From Streptomyces sp. cf386 (lineage in GTDB: Bacteria > Actinomycetota > Actinomycetes > Streptomycetales > Streptomycetaceae), in assembly GCF_900103585.1 (NCBI RefSeq), contig NZ_FNHV01000010.1, positions 142,607 through 206,606 of the forward strand: DNA of 64,000 nucleotides, read 5' to 3'. The position numbers and the translations under genes were made by a program. Below are positions 17,447 through 24,895 of the stretch, piece after piece (the stretch's first letter is position 1; every line of letters begins with the position of its first letter). The notes below the pieces were generated by a model. The model searched no databases and was not told where the DNA came from. It was given only the letters and a program-made list of their open reading frames with translations.

Positions 17447-18313
17447 ATGAACCAGGCACTACAGGGTCTCCTCGATCTGCTCGACCTTGAGCAGATCGAG
17501 GAGAACATCTTCCGCGGCCAGTCCCGCTCCGCCGTCGTCCCGCGCGTCTTCGGCGGTCAGGTCGCGGCCCAGGCGCTCGTCGCGGCCGGGCGTACGGTCC
17601 CCGGGGACCGGCACGCCCACTCGCTCCACGCGTACTTCCTGCGCACCGGTGACCCGGGCGCGCCGATCGTCTACAACGTCGACCGCATGCGCGACGGCCG
17701 CTCCTTCACCACCCGCCGGGTGGTCGCCGTCCAGCACGGCAAGCCGATCTTCGCCCTGTCCGCCTCCTTCCAGCTCTTCGAGGAGGGGATGGACCACCAG
17801 GCCCCCATGCCCTCCTCGCCCGACCCGGAGACGCTTCCTACCTCCGAGGAACGGCTGCGCGACTACGGCCACCTCGACCCGGCGGTGGTGGAGAAGTTCC
17901 TGGAGGCGCGCGAGGCGGTCGACCTGCGCTACGTCGACGAGCCGCCGTACGGCAGGTTCGGCGAGCCCCGCGAACCGCACTCCCAGGTCTGGTTCCGCAC
18001 CAACGGCAAGCTGGCCGACGACCCGCTCCTGCACGTCGTACTCGCTACGTACGTCTCTGACATGACCCTGCTGGACTCGGTCCTGCTCGCCCACGGGCGG
18101 GGCGGCTGGGCCGTAGGGGATGTGGTCGGGGCCTCGCTGGACCACGCGATGTGGTTCCACCGGCCGTTCCGCGCGGACGAGTGGCTGCTGTACGACCAGG
18201 AGTCGCCGTCGGCGCACGGCGGACGAGGACTCGGGCAGGCTCGGATCTACACGCAGGACGGGCAGCTCGCGGTGTCGGTGATCCAGGAGGGTGTGGTCCG
18301 GGTGCCGCGCTGA
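17447..18313 (+). CDS. acyl-CoA thioesterase II (TesB family)
   Basis: 288 residues with two hotdog domains. The N-terminal one has RVFGGQVAAQALVAAGRTVP and SLHAYFLRTGDPGAPI. The C-terminal one has SLDHAMWFHRPFRADEWLLY with the catalytic Asp region and ends in SVIQEGVVRVP. It hydrolyses acyl-CoAs to free acid and CoA. The ATG at 17447 follows AAAAGG; the frame is open further upstream, but those starts run through the dehydrogenase gene and are rejected. It is probably cotranscribed with the dehydrogenase 50 bases upstream. Confidence 0.92.
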   Translation: MNQALQGLLDLLDLEQIEENIFRGQSRSAVVPRVFGGQVAAQALVAAGRTVPGDRHAHSLHAYFLRTGDPGAPIVYNVDRMRDGRSFTTRRVVAVQHGKPIFALSASFQLFEEGMDHQAPMPSSPDPETLPTSEERLRDYGHLDPAVVEKFLEAREAVDLRYVDEPPYGRFGEPREPHSQVWFRTNGKLADDPLLHVVLATYVSDMTLLDSVLLAHGRGGWAVGDVVGASLDHAMWFHRPFRADEWLLYDQESPSAHGGRGLGQARIYTQDGQLAVSVIQEGVVRVPR

Positions 18314-18406
18314 CGGCTCGCCTCGCCGCACCTGATCTCTTCGCTCACCCCACCTCACCACGCCCGACGCCCTCCGCGGCTGACATCCCGCTCACCCCAC
18401 CTCACC

Positions 18407-19072
18407 TCACGCATCCACGCGCGAGCGCCTCCGTGTGCCCCGACCCGACCGCAGCAGCCGTATGCCCACGAATGCCAGGGCCACCACGCCCACGGCCACC
18501 AGGATGACCTTGGAGTAGACGCCGACCAGGTCGCTGACCTCGTGCCAGCGGGCGCCCAGGGCGTACCCGGCGGCGATGAAGGCGGTGTTCCAGATGAGGC
18601 TGCCCGCCGCGGTGAGGGTGAGGAAGGCGGGGACCCGCATGCGTTCGACCCCGGCCGGTATCGAGATCAGGCTGCGGAAGATCGGTATGAAGCGGCCGAA
18701 GAACACCGCCTTGGTGCCGTGCCGCAGGAACCACGCCTCGGTGCGCTCCACGTCCGCGACCTTCACCAGCGGCAGCCTCGTCGCCGCCGCGATCATCCGG
18801 TCGCGGCCGAGGAGCGCGCCGAGCAGGTACAGGGCCAGTGCGCCCACCACCGAACCCGCGGTCGTCCAGGCGACGGCGGCGACGACGTCCATACGGCCCT
18901 GGCTCGCCGTGAACCCCGCCAGCGGCAGGATCACCTCGCTCGGCAGCGGCGGGAACAGGTTCTCCAGGGCGATGGCCAGTCCGGCGCCCGGGCCGCCCAG
19001 CTTCTCCATCAGGTCGGCGGCCCAGCCGGCGACTCCGCCGACCGGTGCGTCGGACGTGGCAGCAATGATCAT
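18407..19072 (-). CDS. DedA-family membrane protein
   Basis: 221 residues from ATG 19072 (MIIAATSDAPVGG). A longer start would add an improbable Arg-rich leader. Several hydrophobic helices are visible, with the family core ENLFPPLPSEVILPLAGF near the N-terminus and FFGRFIPIFRSLISIPAGVERM in the middle, matching the conserved DedA Arg/Pro/Gly pattern. DedA/VTT proteins are inner-membrane proteins implicated in lipid-carrier scrambling and membrane homeostasis. The last residues are basic (RSGRGTRRRSRVDA). The nearby phosphatase-like gene upstream is also on the minus strand. Confidence 0.9.
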   Translation of the reverse strand: MIIAATSDAPVGGVAGWAADLMEKLGGPGAGLAIALENLFPPLPSEVILPLAGFTASQGRMDVVAAVAWTTAGSVVGALALYLLGALLGRDRMIAAATRLPLVKVADVERTEAWFLRHGTKAVFFGRFIPIFRSLISIPAGVERMRVPAFLTLTAAGSLIWNTAFIAAGYALGARWHEVSDLVGVYSKVILVAVGVVALAFVGIRLLRSGRGTRRRSRVDA

Positions 19073-19196
19073 GGGTGCCACTTTACGAAGTCTTGACCTA
19101 AAGGGCGTATGAGGAAGGCCGCACGACCGGCTGTGACGGTCCACACGTCAGGAGCCGAGAGCGGCGCCGCCTCGCGTGCGGGTCAGCCTCGGCTCG

Positions 19197-19997
19197 CTAC
19201 TCGACGAGACCCGCCTCGGCCAGCAGGAACGCCGTCATCGGGTCGTAGTAGCGCGGGCTGACCACATGGTCGTCCAGCGGCACCACCACCTGCACCGTTC
19301 CCTCCGACTCCGCGAGGAACAGCGCCGGGTCGTTGCAGTCCGCGTATCCGACGGAGTCCACCCCGTGCCGGCCGGCGTACCCCGCCCACCCGTGGTCGGC
19401 CACGACCAGGTCCGGCAGCGGACGACCCTCGCGCTCAAGTCCCGTGAGGATGGCCTTCATCGGTTCGCCGGAGTGGGTGTGCCAGAGGGTGGCGCCGTGT
19501 TCCAGGACCGCGACGTCCGCGAACTGCATGACGTAGCCCTCGTCGGTCTGCAGGCCGTCCGGGATGACGACGATCTCGCAGCCGGCCATGCGCAGCGCGG
19601 CCGCCGTCGCGCGGTGGACGTCCAGCAGTCCGCCCGGGTGACCGGTCGCGAACAGCACCCGCTGCCCGCCGTCCGCCGCCTTGCGCAGCCGGGCCGCCAT
19701 CCGCTCCAGCGCGGCCACCGTCAGCTCGGGGTCGATGGTGTCCTGCCCGTGGCGGTACTCCGGGTCGTCATTCACGCCGACGCGCTCGGCCATCACCGCG
19801 AGCACGTCCTGCTCGTCGGTCCAGCGGTCGCCGAGCTCAAGGCCGAGCCAGTAGTGGCGGTCGCCGTTCGCCAGCTTGCGGTAGTGGGAGAGATTGTTTT
19901 CGCGGGGAGTGGCGACATCACCCGCGATACGGGTTCTGACGAGGTGGTCGACAAGGTCGGCGCGGCTGGGTGTCCCGGGTATTGGCATGGGTCCCAT
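19197..19997 (-). CDS. conserved actinobacterial protein, phosphatase-like
   Basis: 266 residues from ATG 19997; ATG 19988 (MPIPGTPSRADLVDHLV) is an alternative. Relatives in Streptomyces genomes are labelled phosphatase, but I see no HAD, PAP2 or histidine phosphatase signature. Visible features are an Asp/His-rich pattern: RVLFATGHPGGLLDVHRATA, CEIVVIPDG, TLWHTHSGEPM and VVADHGWAGYAGRHGVDS. These could form a metal site. It is cytosolic, with no signal or membrane segments. The function should be treated as unknown. Confidence 0.72.
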   Translation of the reverse strand: MGPMPIPGTPSRADLVDHLVRTRIAGDVATPRENNLSHYRKLANGDRHYWLGLELGDRWTDEQDVLAVMAERVGVNDDPEYRHGQDTIDPELTVAALERMAARLRKAADGGQRVLFATGHPGGLLDVHRATAAALRMAGCEIVVIPDGLQTDEGYVMQFADVAVLEHGATLWHTHSGEPMKAILTGLEREGRPLPDLVVADHGWAGYAGRHGVDSVGYADCNDPALFLAESEGTVQVVVPLDDHVVSPRYYDPMTAFLLAEAGLVE

Positions 19998-20098
19998 TGT
20001 GAGGCAGACAACTACGGGAACGCCTGAGTCCGGGGCGCGTGCGACGTGCGTCACTGTGCGGGTCATCGCTCGCCGGTTCGCGTAACCGTTCGATTCGC

Positions 20099-20146
20099 CG
20101 CTCCCTTCACTGCTCCCTTCACTGCTCCCTTCACTGCTCCCTTCAC
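20099..20146. repeat. 12-bp tandem repeat, about 4 copies, at the pucR-type gene 3' end
   Basis: The unit TGCTCCCTTCAC is repeated head to tail about four times (first copy incomplete) and runs into the stop codon of the PucR-family gene. It is perfect between copies, which suggests recent slippage. Confidence 0.85.
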
Positions 20147-22122
20147 CCTTCGATGTGCCGCAGCGCGAACCACAGCTCCATCCGTACGTCCGGGTCGTCC
20201 AGGTCCGTACCGAGCAGTGCCCCGCACCGGGCGATCCGCTGGCGGACGGTGTTGCGGTGGACGGACAGGGCCACCGCCGTGCGGTCCCAACTGCCGTGCA
20301 GGGAGAGCCAGGTGCGCAGGGTCTCGGTGAGCGGGGAGGAAAGGGGCGCGAGGAGAGTGCGGGCGTGGGTCTGCGCCTCGTCGGGGGAGAGCAGGTCGGT
20401 GAGGGCGGGGCGGCGGGTGCCGTACTGGAACAGAGGCGTGCGGGTGGCCCTCGCCCGGGACAGGGCCCGGGACGCCTGGGTGTCCGCCGCCGGCCAGTCC
20501 GGCGCCGTCGCGGGGGCGCTCACGCCCAGGGTCCAGCCGGGCTGCGGGGACGGTTCGCGGTCCGCCGGGACGAGGACGCGTACGACGTCCCGCGCCAGGT
20601 CGACGAACGGCGAGCCGAGGGCCGCGCCCAGCGCGGAGGCCGCCACCGGGTCGCCGGGGCGGCTGTCGGGCCGGGCGTGCACCACGAGCCAGCTGCCCTC
20701 GCCCAGGAGCGGGGCCACCGCCTGCGGCTCGGCGCCCAGCAGCAGCCGTACCAGCGCCGAGGAGCGGGCCGCGCCCGAGCCGCTCTGGTGCTCGCCGGTG
20801 AGGAGGGAGAGGAGTACGGCGGCGACGGAGGCGATGGTGTGGTCGCCGGGGTCGCGCTGAGGTGCGGCGACCCCGAGAACGAAGCCCTGACCGGCGCCGA
20901 GGGCGTAGGCGGCGAGGTGGATGCCGGAGACGCTGTCGGTGGCGGAGGTGGGCGTCCCCGGCCCCGAGGGCCGCACGACCTCCACGAGCTCGGCCAGGGC
21001 CCTGCTCACTGTCTCGCTGGGCGTCCGTCCCGTCGGCGCGGCTCCAGTCGCTTCGGGCGTCCGTCCCGCAGGCGCGGCGCTCGCCTCCGCCGATGTGGTT
21101 TCCGCCTTCAGCGACGGGGCCCCCGCTCCTTCCGGCGCTCGCCCCGCTGACGGGGCTCCTGCCTCTTCCGGCGTGCGTCCCGCCGACGTGGCTTCTGTCG
21201 CTTCCGGCGTCGGCCCCGCCGATACGGTGCTCGCCCCCGCCGATGCGGCCCCCGCCCCCGCCCCCGCCGATGCGGCCCCCGCCTTCAGCGATGCGGCCCC
21301 TGCCGCTTCCGGGGCTCGCCCTGCTGACGGGGCTCCCGCCTCTTCCGGCGCCCGTCCCGCCGACGCGGCCCCCACCCCCTCAGGCGCGCGCCCCGCCGTA
21401 GCGGCTCCAGTCGCTTCCGGGGTCCGTCCCGCCGACAGCGCCCCCGCCCCTCCCGGCGCCCGTCCAACCGACCCGGCCCCGGCCCCCACTGACCCGGCCC
21501 CGGCCCCCACCGACGCGGCCCCCACCCCCACCGGCGCCCGCCCCGCCGAAGCGACCCTCGCCCCCTCCGGCCCGTACAGCACCGCCCACCCCCCGACCCG
21601 CTGCGCCAGCTGCCGCAGCACCGCCCGGACCGGATCCGGGCGGGAGGCGGCTGCCGCCAGGCTCTGTTGGGCCTCCGTCACGCGGCGTAGTTCGGCGAGT
21701 CGGGCCTGGGCCATCAGTTGCCAGACCGCGCGGGCCACGCCGGAGAAGGTGGTCTGGGGCGGGACCTCCAGCAGCGGAAGCTCGTACAGCTCGCATGCCG
21801 CCACCAGGGCGCGCGGCACCGTGTCGTGCACCGGCGCGACACCGAAACCGAGCGCCGCCCCGCCCGCCTCGACGATCCTCGCCACGTAGTCGTCGAAGTA
21901 CGTCCCCGACCCCGCGGCCTCCGGGATGTGCACCCCGGCCGTCAGCAGCAGCTCGCCGCCCAGCAGGTAGGGATACGGGTCGGCCATCTCCGAGGTGTGC
22001 GCCCAGTGGATCACCGTGTCGGGGTCCGTCGGGCCGGCGATCTGGCGCAGGGCCAGGTCCTCGCGGGCCAGGAGGGCCGAGAGGGGGACCGGTGGGGTCG
22101 GGGGAACGGCGGGTTCCGGCAT
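20143..22122 (-). CDS. PucR-family transcriptional regulator with an internal Ala/Gly/Pro-rich repeat insertion
   Basis: 659 residues from ATG 22122 (MPEPAVPPTPPVPLSALLAR). The N-terminal PucR-type sensor domain spans about residues 10-185. About residues 190-370 are an insertion built from a 12-residue unit like SAGRAPEEAGAP. The remainder has a GGDEF-like/CdaR middle and the C-terminal PucR HTH (WDRTAVALSVHRNTVRQRIA, ending LWFALRHIEG). PucR proteins activate purine, amino-acid or polyamine catabolic genes. The divergent symporter and the ureohydrolase-ThDP pair are likely targets. Typical members lack the insertion and are about 180 residues shorter. Confidence 0.88.
   Translation of the reverse strand: MPEPAVPPTPPVPLSALLAREDLALRQIAGPTDPDTVIHWAHTSEMADPYPYLLGGELLLTAGVHIPEAAGSGTYFDDYVARIVEAGGAALGFGVAPVHDTVPRALVAACELYELPLLEVPPQTTFSGVARAVWQLMAQARLAELRRVTEAQQSLAAAASRPDPVRAVLRQLAQRVGGWAVLYGPEGARVASAGRAPVGVGAASVGAGAGSVGAGAGSVGRAPGGAGALSAGRTPEATGAATAGRAPEGVGAASAGRAPEEAGAPSAGRAPEAAGAASLKAGAASAGAGAGAASAGASTVSAGPTPEATEATSAGRTPEEAGAPSAGRAPEGAGAPSLKAETTSAEASAAPAGRTPEATGAAPTGRTPSETVSRALAELVEVVRPSGPGTPTSATDSVSGIHLAAYALGAGQGFVLGVAAPQRDPGDHTIASVAAVLLSLLTGEHQSGSGAARSSALVRLLLGAEPQAVAPLLGEGSWLVVHARPDSRPGDPVAASALGAALGSPFVDLARDVVRVLVPADREPSPQPGWTLGVSAPATAPDWPAADTQASRALSRARATRTPLFQYGTRRPALTDLLSPDEAQTHARTLLAPLSSPLTETLRTWLSLHGSWDRTAVALSVHRNTVRQRIARCGALLGTDLDDPDVRMELWFALRHIEG
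21012..21555. repeat. coding minisatellite, 36-bp unit, inside the PucR gene
   Basis: About a dozen imperfect 36-base units encode variants of S-A-G-R-(A/T)-P-E-x-x-G-A-x, interrupted by shorter S-L-K-A and G-A-G-A pieces. All keep the frame. The tract lies between the sensor and HTH parts of the regulator and would form a flexible low-complexity linker. Confidence 0.85.
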
Positions 22123-22124
22123 GG

Positions 22125-22166
22125 GACGTTTCCTACACTCGGGCAACCTCGGATGGATGAAACGTA
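22125..22166. promoter_or_regulatory. candidate PucR operator in the pucR/symporter divergent region
   Basis: ACGTTTC (22126-22132) and GAAACGT (22159-22165) are inverted copies 26 bases apart, just upstream of the PucR start. The right copy is part of GATGAAACGTA (22156-22166), and GATGAAGCGTA recurs upstream of the ureohydrolase gene. Regulator assignment is inference. Confidence 0.4.
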
Positions 22167-22320
22167 CACTTCGCAGTTGCTTTCCGGCCACCTACTGTCG
22201 TTCCAGGCCGGCAGCCGCGGGTACGGGCGGATGTCCCCGCGAACCGCTGCCGAATTCCGAACGTCCCCACCCCCCCATCTGCACGACACGCCACCGGAAT
22301 GTGCGCAAAGGAGGCCCCAC

Positions 22321-23850
22321 ATGGCCGTCGACTACACAGTCATCGTCGTCTATCTGGCCGGCATGCTGGCCATGGGCTGGTGGGGCATGCGCCGCGCCAA
22401 GTCCAAGAGCGAGTTCCTGGTCGCCGGGCGCCGGCTCGGTCCGACCATGTACTCCGGCACCATGGCGGCGATCGTCCTCGGCGGCGCGTCCACCATCGGC
22501 GGTGTCGGGCTCGGCTACCAGTACGGGCTCTCCGGCGCCTGGATGGTGTTCACCATCGGCCTCGGGCTGCTCGCCCTCTCGGTCTTCTTCTCCGCCCGCA
22601 TCGCCCGCCTCAAGGTCTACACCGTCTCCGAGATGCTCGACCTGCGCTACGGCGGCCGGGCCGGCGTCATCTCCGGTGTCGTCATGTGGGCGTACACCCT
22701 CATGCTCGCGGTCACGTCGACCATCGCGTACGCCACGATCTTCGACGTCCTCTTCGACATGAACCGCACCGTCGCGATCATCCTTGGCGGCTCGATCGTC
22801 GTCGCCTACTCGACGCTCGGCGGCATGTGGTCGATCACCCTGACGGACATGGTCCAGTTCGTGGTGAAGACGATCGGCGTGCTGCTGCTCCTGCTCCCCA
22901 TCGCCGTCGTGAAGGCGGGCGGGTTCAGCGAGATGAAGGCGCAGCTGCCGACCGAGTACTTCGACCCGCTGGGCATAGGCGGCGAGACGATCTTCACCTA
23001 CGTCCTGATCTACACCTTCGGCATGCTCATCGGACAGGACATCTGGCAGCGCGTCTTCACCGCGCGCAGCGACAAGACCGCCAAGTGGGGCGGCACCGTC
23101 GCCGGCACCTACTGTCTCGTCTACGCCCTCGCCGGTGCCGTCATCGGCACGGCCGCCAAGGTGCTCTACCCCAAGCTCGGCAGCGCGGACGACGCCTTCG
23201 CGACTATCGTGCGGGACGAACTGCCGGTCGGCGTACGGGGGTTGGTGCTGGCCGCCGCTCTCGCCGCCGTGATGTCCACGTCCTCCGGCGCGCTCATCGC
23301 CTGCGCGACCGTCGCCAACAACGACATCTGGTCGCGGCTGCGGGGCGCGGTGCGCAGCCCCGAGGTCGCGGCGGTCAGCGGCACGGGGGTCGCCAAGGAC
23401 GCGCACGGCTCGAACGACCTGCACGGCTCGCCCGACGCGCACGACGAGGTGAAGGGCAACCGCGTCTTCATCCTCCTCATGGGCGTCGCCGTCATCGTCA
23501 CGGCCATCGAGCTGAACAACGTCGTCGAGGCGCTGACCGTCGCCTACAACCTGCTGGTCGGCGGGCTGCTCGTGCCGATCCTGGGCGGCCTGCTGTGGCG
23601 GCGCGGGACGGTGCAGGGCGCGCTCTCCTCGGTCGTCGTCGGCGGCGTCGCGGTGATCGTCCTGATGGCGACCCACGGCATCCTCGCCAACGAGCCCGTC
23701 TACTACGGCCTGCTGCTCTCCCTCGCCGCGTACGTCGTCGTCTCCCTGATGACGAAGCCGACCGACGCGGCCGTACTCGCCGCCTGGCGTGAGCGGCTCG
23801 CCGGACGGTCCCCCGAACTCGTGTCCGAACCGGTGCCGGCTCCCCAGTAG
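22321..23850 (+). CDS. sodium:solute symporter (SSS family)
   Basis: 509 residues from ATG 22321, 6 bases after AAGGAGG. About 13 hydrophobic segments are visible. The family motif GGASTIGGVGLGYQYGLSGAWM is at about residues 57-78, and the SSS core continues through FTYVLIYTFGMLIGQDIWQRVF. It would import a small organic solute with Na+. Its place between a divergent PucR regulator and a ureohydrolase plus ThDP enzyme suggests a guanidino or polyamine compound, but the substrate cannot be read from sequence. A His/Asp-rich loop (KDAHGSNDLHGSPDAHDEVK) before the last helices is unusual. Confidence 0.9.
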   Translation: MAVDYTVIVVYLAGMLAMGWWGMRRAKSKSEFLVAGRRLGPTMYSGTMAAIVLGGASTIGGVGLGYQYGLSGAWMVFTIGLGLLALSVFFSARIARLKVYTVSEMLDLRYGGRAGVISGVVMWAYTLMLAVTSTIAYATIFDVLFDMNRTVAIILGGSIVVAYSTLGGMWSITLTDMVQFVVKTIGVLLLLLPIAVVKAGGFSEMKAQLPTEYFDPLGIGGETIFTYVLIYTFGMLIGQDIWQRVFTARSDKTAKWGGTVAGTYCLVYALAGAVIGTAAKVLYPKLGSADDAFATIVRDELPVGVRGLVLAAALAAVMSTSSGALIACATVANNDIWSRLRGAVRSPEVAAVSGTGVAKDAHGSNDLHGSPDAHDEVKGNRVFILLMGVAVIVTAIELNNVVEALTVAYNLLVGGLLVPILGGLLWRRGTVQGALSSVVVGGVAVIVLMATHGILANEPVYYGLLLSLAAYVVVSLMTKPTDAAVLAAWRERLAGRSPELVSEPVPAPQ

Positions 23851-23884
23851 AGTCGGGTGGCAGATGTACATACACGGCATACGC

Positions 23885-23895
23885 GATGAAGCGTA
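23885..23895 (+). promoter_or_regulatory. candidate PucR half-site upstream of the ureohydrolase
   Basis: GATGAAGCGTA differs by one base from GATGAAACGTA at 22156-22166 in the PucR/symporter promoter. It lies 20 bases before the ureohydrolase start. Shared control is suggested only by this repeat and gene order. Confidence 0.3.
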
Positions 23896-23914
23896 GGAAA
23901 GAAGGCATTCCACG

Positions 23915-24895
23915 ATGACTGGCAACGAGACGCCCCGCGGCCCCGTCGACTCCTCCCGCATCCCGCGGTACGCCGGACCCGCGACCTTCGCCCGGCTCCC
24001 GCGCCTCGACGAGGTCGGCCGCGCCGACGTCGCCGTGGTCGGCGTGCCGTTCGACTCGGGCGTCTCGTACCGGCCGGGCGCCCGCTTCGGCGGCAACGCC
24101 ATCCGCGAGGCGTCCCGGCTGCTGCGCCCGTACAACCCGGCGCAGGACGCCTCCCCCTTCGCCCTCGCGCAGGTCGCGGACGGCGGGGACATCGCGGTGA
24201 ACCCCTTCAACATCAACGAGGCCGTGGAGACGGTCGAGGCGGCGGCCGACGAGCTCCTCGGTACCGGTGCCCGCCTGATGACCCTGGGCGGCGACCACAC
24301 CATCGCGCTCCCGCTGCTGCGCTCGGTGGCGAAGAAGCACGGCCCGGTCGCCCTGCTCCACTTCGACGCCCACCTCGACACCTGGGACACGTACTTCGGC
24401 GCGGAGTACACCCACGGCACGCCCTTCCGCCGGGCGGTGGAGGAGGGCATCCTCGACACGGAGGCCCTCTCCCACGTCGGTACGCGCGGCCCGCTGTACG
24501 GCAAGCAGGACCTCACCGACGACGAGAAGATGGGCTTCGGCATCGTCACGTCCGCCGACATCTACCGGCGCGGCGCCGACGAGGTCGCCGACCAGCTGCG
24601 CCAGCGCATCGGCGACCGCCCGCTGTACATCTCCATCGACATCGACTGCCTCGACCCGGCGCATGCCCCCGGCACGGGTACGCCCGAGGCCGGCGGCATG
24701 ACCTCGCGCGAGCTGCTGGAGATCCTGCGGGGCCTGGCGTCCTGCAACCTGGTTTCGGCGGATGTCGTCGAGGTGGCGCCCGCGTACGATCACGCCGAGA
24801 TCACGTCGGTGGCCGCGTCCCACACGGCGTACGAACTGACCACGATCATGTCCCGCCAGATCGCGGCGGCCCGGAAGGACTCGGAAGCGAAGTGA
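23915..24895 (+). CDS. agmatinase-family ureohydrolase
   Basis: 326-residue arginase/agmatinase-fold enzyme that hydrolyses a guanidino group to urea using two Mn ions. All metal motifs are present: LGGDHTIALPLL, HFDAHLDTWD and SIDIDCLDPAHAPGTGTPE. Typical agmatinases convert agmatine to putrescine, but guanidinobutyrase and proclavaminate amidinohydrolase share the fold and motifs. Its stop overlaps the GTG of the next gene, a ThDP enzyme, so the pair is translationally coupled. This context makes guanidinobutyrate or another arginine-derived acid as plausible a substrate as agmatine. Confidence 0.9.
   Translation: MTGNETPRGPVDSSRIPRYAGPATFARLPRLDEVGRADVAVVGVPFDSGVSYRPGARFGGNAIREASRLLRPYNPAQDASPFALAQVADGGDIAVNPFNINEAVETVEAAADELLGTGARLMTLGGDHTIALPLLRSVAKKHGPVALLHFDAHLDTWDTYFGAEYTHGTPFRRAVEEGILDTEALSHVGTRGPLYGKQDLTDDEKMGFGIVTSADIYRRGADEVADQLRQRIGDRPLYISIDIDCLDPAHAPGTGTPEAGGMTSRELLEILRGLASCNLVSADVVEVAPAYDHAEITSVAASHTAYELTTIMSRQIAAARKDSEAK

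Noticed and set aside
21012..21555. CRISPR-like array
   Set aside because: The repeats are imperfect, contiguous and in frame with a protein; there are no spacers and no cas genes.
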